From positions 1 through 64,000 of the forward strand of contig JAMPGQ010000001.1 of the NCBI GenBank assembly GCA_023663825.1: a DNA stretch of 64,000 bases, in the 5' to 3' direction. The notes under the pieces were generated by a model. That model ran no database searches, was not told the DNA's origin, and was given only the letters and a program-made list of their open reading frames with translations. Shown in pieces: positions 53,701-62,700 of this stretch. Within the stretch, counting starts at the first letter, position 1. Every line of letters starts with the position of its first letter. This stretch comes from Anaeroplasma bactoclasticum. GTDB lineage: Bacteria; Bacillota_I; Bacilli_A; Acholeplasmatales; Anaeroplasmataceae. Made by a program: the position numbers and the translations under genes.

Positions 53701-56700
53701 TGCTTCCCGGTAAATAGAAATCAAATTGAAGCTCATGATTATTTACCATATTTTCAACAGAAGCACTATCTAAATGTACATCAAAATCAAACAATGGATC
53801 TGCTAAAACATAATCATTTTTATAATTGATCATTAATTCGTAAGGTAATATCGTATATTGGAAGAAGGAATTATCTAATCCGTAATTTGGATATCCAGCC
53901 GGTAAAACTGCTTCTACAGTGTAGGTTCCAGCTAAGATAGGATCTATACTTGACTCAACATCAAGTAAAATTTGAGTTCCCTCTAAGTCATATGCATAAG
54001 CAATTGGCTTTTGAATTTGACCATTGTAATAATATGCTTGTTCACTTTCCCAACGAATGTAAAGCTGCGTAGCAATAATTTCAAATTCAAATGCTTTAGT
54101 AGTCGTAAGATAATAATCATTTCCTTCTACTGTTATCTCAACAATATACTTACCAACCTCATAAGGCGTATCAATAGGATTTAATAAATCCACATCAGAT
54201 GCTAAATAGTATCTAAAGCTTGTATTTTCTTCAGTTGATACTACAGAAGAAATCACACTTGGATGGGAAACAGGAAGACCATTGAATGGCTGTCTTAAGT
54301 AATCTCCTTGAATATTTATATTCATATAATTTCTTTCAACAACATATTCAAAGCTCTTTGTGAAGCCCTTGTAATTTGCTGTATCCTTCGCAACGATTTC
54401 AACTGTATAGGTTCCAATTGAGAAGGTTGAATAAGTTTTCAAACCATTCTTATAGAACTGAATTGTAGAAGGAGCAGCAAATGGAACAATCGTATATCCG
54501 ATTGTAATATCCTTACCATCAAACATCTTGCCTGAAATACTATCTGAATCATCAAACTCAATATCTAATTGCGCTGGTTCAATGACAAAATGAATTCTAC
54601 CAGTTGTAGTTTCATAATTTGTTGCAGAAATCGTATAGGTAATGTTCATCTCACATACATTTTTATAATTTTGAGGAATCGTATAAGAACCACTTGATGT
54701 TCTGTATAATATTCTTGTATTTCCTATAGCTGGAACTACTGTAGCATTATGGCTTTGTCCATCATAGGTATACCTTAATTCCCATACACCATCTACTAAA
54801 ACTGCATCTTGAACAACGTGTTCAATCGTTGGGTTTGTAATGGTAACATAAATACCATAGTATGTAATTGTGAAGAATTCAGTTACATCTATTCCATCCT
54901 CTGTTAGAATTCTAATGTCGTTTAATTCAATTTGGTGATTAGTATTACTTGAATAGCTTCCCTTTTCAGCACTTACTGTAGAAATTGTACCTGTAAAATG
55001 CATACCTTCAGGTAATAAGGAATCAAATTCTTGCATTGACTTTTCATATTTAGCTCCTGTATATACCATACGGTCCTCAAAAGAAATAGACACTCTATGA
55101 GAAACGATTGTATAAGAAAGAGTAGACATATCTAATACATAATTATTAAATTCCTCTGATAATGTCAAATCAACCATTTGACTTCCTACACTAATTCCAT
55201 CATATCCATCATGTGGAGTTGCTATAATTGTATATTGTCCATCCTGTGCTCCAGAAACGAATACATTAGGATAAACAAAGCTTCCCATATAGGATATAGA
55301 AGTATTTCCCCATTCAACACGTAATAATTTCGGCGAAATATTAAATTCAAATTCTTCATCATAAGCTAAAGTATTTGCATCCTCAGCTAAAGTGATTCTC
55401 AGTTTATAAGAACCAACAGAAGTTGGAGCTCCATCTAATACTACACCATCTAAAGTATAATATCTAAATTCAGGAGTTGATGTTGAATTTGTAGTCAATG
55501 TTGGGGTAGGATAAGCTAAACCATCATAAATATAATTCTTTACAAGATTGAATTCAACATGTGGTGTAGTTTTTTGGATTGTAACCTCTAAATCAAAGCT
55601 GAAATTGAAATTACTATTGCTAATTGCTACATCATTAATCGTTACTCGAATAGAAACAGGAGAAATATAAATTTGTCCATTTGATGTAGAATAAGCTTCC
55701 TCTTGAGCTACATTTGGCTCAATACTAAAGTTGAACTCGACTATAGAATCATTATCCTCAACTAAAGTAAATGGAACTTTATGGGTATAGATATTTTTAG
55801 AATTGTAAATGCAATCTGGATCAACAAGCTCTATAGCTATATCTCGCTTTGCAATACTAAATTCCTTATATGCAACAATACCATCATAATTTTCATCTGC
55901 AGGTAAATTAACAATTAATAGCCAATCTCCAGCAGCAACTGCATCTTCATAAGTAAGTAGCTGATAGCGATCAGATAAAGCTAAGGAAGCTAATTCTTCT
56001 TCACTTAAATCCGTACGCTTCATTCTATAGGTTAGAACAACCTCTTCTGTACTACCTGTTGTCTTGATAAAGTCCTCAACATTTGAACTTACACCTAATG
56101 TATCATAAACCTTATTTAAGTTTTCAGTTAAAATCTGAATGGTTGATGAATTTCTTGCAATCTTAAGTGTGATGATTCCATAAACTGGCTTATAATGATC
56201 ACAGAAGACACGATAGAATAAGGTATACGTTCCTGCATTACACCAATCAAAATCAGTTAAGGCAGTACCTGTTGCTTGAACCCAAATGTCATTATCAATG
56301 CTATATTCAATGCTTGCATCTTCCTTATTTGCTTGAATATGGAAGTTATGAAGAATACCCTCCTCATGAGTTGCTGTAAATGTAAATTCTTGATAGATGT
56401 TACCATTAAGTAGCTCATTTCTAGTTTCTTCACAGGCTGCTTCATTCGTATCTTCTACTGTTACTGCAATAGATGGATATACGACATTGATTTCACCACT
56501 AAAGACAATACGATAATTATCAGAATAATATTGGCCTGTAAGTTCATTTTTATAAATAACCTCATCACCTATCATTGCATTATCGCTATCTACACCTAAA
56601 AGCTTAAAGCCTTCATCCTTAAAGCCATATCGGCCTAACTCGTTTGGTATGATAATTCTAAACTCAACATCATGAACTAGCTCTTTTATTTCAGTTGAAT

Positions 56701-59700
56701 TTTCAGTTTTTGCTTCTACTTGAACCTTTATACTAGATTGGTAGATGTAGCTTAATACATCTGCTCCTGGTATATATTCAAGCTTATCAATTTCACCTAA
56801 ATCAATTAAAAGCTCTTCTTGACTAACACCAAAGGTTAAATCATAAATTGGTTCACGATATAATGGATTACGATAATCACGCCACTGATAATTATTTGGA
56901 TTTCTAAGCTTAGCATATATGTGATACATATCAACCGGCAAATAGGTCTTTTTCTTATCCTCACATAAATTACTATAGATATGGTTATTATTATAGAAGT
57001 TTTGGAACAAGTTTTCTGCTGTTGCTAAATCATCTGCACCAGCAATCAGAATCGTACACTCAGGATCTAAATAATAATCATATAGATTAGAAACTGTCAC
57101 ATCAATATATTTACTCATATTAATCTTATCAAAAGATAAAGCACTATAAACTGATGGAGTATCTACTGTTATCTTAGCTAATGTATAGAGGTTATATGCA
57201 TTCAATAAAATATAATTTCTTGATGTTGTTGTAGCCTCAACAGATAATACACCAGCATTATTAATTAAGATTTGATCTGACTTAAAGCTTGCATCACACA
57301 GATACTTGAGTAAGGATACATCATCATTAAAGATTTCAACATAAATAGGACAAACCTCATATGCAGAATAGCCATCTTTAACTACCACATAAGCAATAGG
57401 TAAAATGAATTCTTTAGATTCATTAAACTCAGTTTCTAGATTTCTCCAGTTTACCATTATCTCTTGTGGTTTAACTAAAACACTTACATTAAAGGATACT
57501 TCATAATTCTTAGTTAAATCTATACCATTCTTTGTAATTGTATAGGCTTTTTCCCAATGATAATTTAAAGCCATATCTGTATATGCATTAACATTTCCAC
57601 TTGCATCAATATAAACATCTGGTTGATTTAAGCTTAAGCAGCCATTAAATACTTCACCATCTGTTGCAAAATTAGAAATCTGAACACTAGAATTAGAACT
57701 ATCCCAGTTTGAATTAGACCAAATATCTCCTTCTTCAAAGACCTTCTCATCATCTACCTCAACAGAAAGTACACGACGAATAATCTTAAAGGAAATCTTA
57801 GCACCATCTGGTACTAAACCTAAAGCCATATTCTCTGTATTTGCAACAATATCTGAATACCAAGGATACTCTGTGATTTCATCACACCATAAATCCTTAT
57901 CTACTCTTAAATCGGATTCAAGTTCTTCGGTTGATGGGTCCTTATCATTATTAACAAATAAGTTTGTAAAGATTGCTGTATTATTTGTAAATACATAAAC
58001 CCAAGCATTTGAAATTACATTACCATCCTCATCATAGCTTACATCTAATATATTATGGTATTTTACTACATATTCACCATGACCTGCTACACCTATTATA
58101 TCATAGGTAGGTAATGTAGCATCACCAACTAAAACGGTATTTTCATTATCTACATCAAAGCTAATAACAGGCTTTGGCATAAATTCTTCACCTGAATAGG
58201 TAATGAAATATCCATTTTCCTCGTCATACATTAATCCTTCTAGACTATCTAAATCTAAAGTGATTTTTGTAGCACTAAGTAATAGTTGGTAAATAGCTTG
58301 CCCTCTATCAAGTGTCCATGTAATTCCTTGTCCATAATATACTAATCCTGTAGACCCACCAAGCCATTCTTCTTCAGCAATATAGCCTGCTTCTAAAGCT
58401 TCAGCTTTTGTCTTACATACATATGCTACAAAAGAATCTCCACCTTGAATAATATCTTTTCCTAAGGTTTTAACATTATTTGCAATAGCAATACCTGTAA
58501 TGCTTAATTGAGCCTTAGTTAAATCTATATACTTTTCCTTTAGAATTGTATAATAATACTCTATAGTAGCCTCATCATAGCCAAGTAATGCACCATCTGC
58601 AATTTCAACCACAGGACGTTGACTCTTATATTCTGGAATACGTAAAATATAACGACTATATTGAGCATCTCTGTGATTAATAATATGTTCTGGCAACAAT
58701 TCTGTAAAGCCTACAATCTTAAAGCTATTAGTATGATAATCGTATTCGTATTCAAATATATCTGAATCCTCTTCATAATATACGATATATTTTGTATGCC
58801 ACTTTTTAGCAACAGGCATATCATTTCCTGTTACCCAACCCTCAGGGAATCTACTATCTATGCTATAGCTTGCAGTGATAAAGAATATTTCATCAGGATG
58901 CTCTTCATCGCCCTCATACATATTCTCAAATACTGCTTCATGTAAAATCTCAGCAGGCTTTGGAACATTGATATATCTAAGATTTGTATCTCCACTAAAG
59001 GCAGCAGTTTCAATTTCATTAATATGATATGGAAGCTTTACATCATAAACTGTTGTAACTCCGGACATCTGTCCATTAGTAATGATATCAAATGTATCTA
59101 AGAAGACTACACTTGCAAGACCACTAGGAATCCAGAAGGCCTCACCAAACACACTAGGAGTTAGAGTGATTTGTCCTGTTTCATCAATATAATTACCATA
59201 GCCATCCGTATCATATGCAATGGTATTGAATTCATTTTTAAAAGACTTCTTAATTGTTTGTTGTGTTAATTCATCATAATACTTCATAAATTGATGAATT
59301 AATGTTGCATGATCATATACTTCACGACCAAAGATGTAGCCAAACAAAGACTCTGATCCAGATTGTGTAGCATAGCTTGCTTGCTTTGGATGATTAGAGC
59401 CAATAAATGGTAGGGTAATTTTTTCAATACTACCACATCCATTAAAGGCAGCATAACCAATATGAGTAACTTCTTCTGGAACGTAAAGTTCTAAAACATC
59501 TTCATTAGCTCTAAATGCATAATCCCCAATCCAATTTAGCTTAGCTGGAAGCTTAATTTCTTTTAAATCGGTATGATCAAATGCATAATCCTCAATCGTT
59601 TGAATAGATTCTGGAATATCAAATTCAGGTAAATTCAAATCTCCCATAAAGGTTGCTTTTTTAATTGTAACTATTTCCTTATTTGTAAATACTGCTTCTA

Positions 59701-62700
59701 CTAGCCCTGTACAATCTGCAAACATATATTCCCCAAGGCCAGCAGCTACATCCTTCATAGAAGCATGCATAGATACCTTTTCAAGATGTGTTGCTTCTGC
59801 AAAGATATAATTTCCAAAATAGATAACCTCTTCTGGAATCACTAGTTCCATAGGATTTATAGCCTGTTGAGTAGCTTGATAGAACATATGATCACTTAAA
59901 ATCGCATTTAAAATTGTAATATGCTCTAATGCATAGGTATAACTAAAGGCATAATCGCCAACCTCAGTTAAGTTTTCTGGTAAGGTAATACTTAGTAGCT
60001 TAGTAGCATAAGCAAACGCATATCTACCTAAGTGTCCTAAGGCATTTAAATCTACTTGCTCAACTGCTTCTGTATGGAAGAAGGCATAATCGCCAATTAC
60101 CTCTACATTTTGAATATCTAAGCTTTCCATACCTACACAATATGCGAAGGCATAATCACCAATGCTTTCTATACTCTCTGGAATAACAATCTTATAAGCT
60201 TCATTTTCATTAAAGCTATTTAGTACATCACAGCCATAGAATGTATATTCTAAAATTTCATGAATTTGATTTCCAGCATAAGAAATCTTAGCTAAACTAT
60301 CATTTTCATAGAAGGCATATCTACCTAAATAAACTGTATTCTTAGGAAGAATCAAGCCCTCATTTATAGAATTTCCAACTAAGGATTTACAATTATAGAA
60401 TGCATAATCCTCTATTCTATATTCTTTAATAGAATCATCTGATTCAAGTAAAATATATTCTACATCCTCAAAATTCATAAATGCGCCATAAGGAACACAA
60501 GAGGCATTAGAAGTAACTGTAACCTTCTTTAAAGCTTTAGGTACATAATAGGTCTGTTCTACAGCTGAATCAGAATATCTTTGAACGATTGGACGAAGTA
60601 AAGAATTTGTATTCACATCCTTACCAAAGATATATCCGAATAAAGCCTCTTCATTAGGAGTAGTATAGCTATGTGCTCCTACATAAGGAACTGTAATCTC
60701 TGTCAATCCTATACAACCACCAAAGGCTGCATACCCAATAGATTTAACCTCATTTGGAACAACCACATGATCTAAAACAGGATCATTAAAGAACATATAT
60801 TCACTTATTTTTGTATTATGGATAGATACAGTTTGAAGCTTATCACATTCTGCAAAAGCATAATCACCAATATCATCACCTATCGTTTCAGGAATATAGA
60901 TGCTTTCTATAGAATCACAATTATAGAAGGCACGACTCTTGATAGTCAATAAGCTTGAAGGTAAGTACACCTTATACTCATTTGTTTCATTGAAGGAAGT
61001 TAAATCTACACAGCCCTGGAATGCTGAAACTCCAATAGAGCTTAGCATAATAGTTTTAGCATCTGTTGTATCTACAAAGGATATCGTTTCGATATTTTGA
61101 GCACCATAGAACGCTCCATCTTCAATAATTTCTAAGCAATATGGCAACGTAATATTTTGTAGCATATCACATTCAAAGAATGTTCCAATATGCAATACTC
61201 TTTGAAGACGAACTGTTACATCAGTCAATGAAATTGGTACTTCTACAGTCATAGCTGCACCAACTAAACGCTGATCTAAGCTCATCAATAATGAAGAATT
61301 ATAATATGAATCTATGTTATCCTTTCCAAATAGATAGCTGAAAATAACATCCTTGCCATCATTTTCCGTTCCAACACAGGCATCCTTCATTTCTTTACCA
61401 ACAAATGGTAAATCTAGACTAATTAAATTACCACAGCCACCAAAGATATGCTCACCAATTAAAGTAACTGAATCTGGAATAATAATATTCTTTAAGGATA
61501 TATCATTGAAGAATACCTTATTTCCTAATTCATTTATATTAGCTCCAATATGAACATAATCTAATTCGAAATGATTAGGAGTAGTGATTGTTGTTAATGA
61601 ATAGCAATTATAGAACAACCCATCCTCTAGCTTAGTTATCAAATCGCCATTAAAATCAATTCTTCTTAGGTTCTCACAATTCTTAAATGCATATGCTCCT
61701 ATAGAAAGAATTGTTTGTGGAACTATGAAGCATTCTGCTTCAATATATTTCGGATCAGATAATGCCTTTGTTCCTAAGCTTACACATCCAGCAAAGGCAT
61801 ATTCCCCAATGGTTTCGAAATATCTTGTTCTGCCTGGTCTTTCCTCATTAGAAAGATCAATTGTTGTAATATTTGAACAATTACTAAATGCACCAAAACC
61901 AACGTGAGCATCATTTTGAACATGAACAATTCTTAAGGATGCTGGAATATAGAAGGTTTCAGTTTGGGTTTCTGATACCATTTGCTTTGTTTCTAAGACA
62001 AGAGGGTGAGTAGATGCAACAGCACTACTATACTTTGTCTCAGTTCCAAATATCCATCCAAGTAAAGCTTCTACACCATCTGAAACATAAGGATGTGCAC
62101 CTACAAATGGAATCCAAATTTCAACCAAGCTAATACAATCTCCAAAGGCTCCAGCACCAATTTCTGTTAAATCATTTGGCAAGCTTGCCTCAGTTAATCT
62201 AGGACAATTATAGAATTGGTATTCACCTAAAACCTGATTATGAATTGTAACATATCTTAATTCAGAGTTATTTGCAAAGGCATAAGGATCAATTCGATCT
62301 ACAACAGAAGGAATGACAACGCTCCTTAAAGCTGGAATTTCATAATCCTCCTTTGTAATATCAAAATCAGCTGGGAAATTGTCCTCATTATCAAACATAT
62401 GAGCACCAATCCAGTGGTTATTGATAACAATCTCACTTAATCGATCACAGCCAGCAAATACATATTCTCCTACAATACCAGCATCAGTAGTACCAACTTG
62501 ATCAGCAACAACTACTTTTTCAATAGAATTACAGTTTTTAAATGCTCTATCCTTTAAGGCAGTAACTAAATTTGGAATCCAAACACTATTTTTTCCATCC
62601 ATGCTGTTGAAGCGAATTAAGGATATAGCATCTTCAAAAGCACTTACCCCAATTTCTTCTAAACATGCAGAATTATAGCCACCATCAAAGGTTACTTCCT

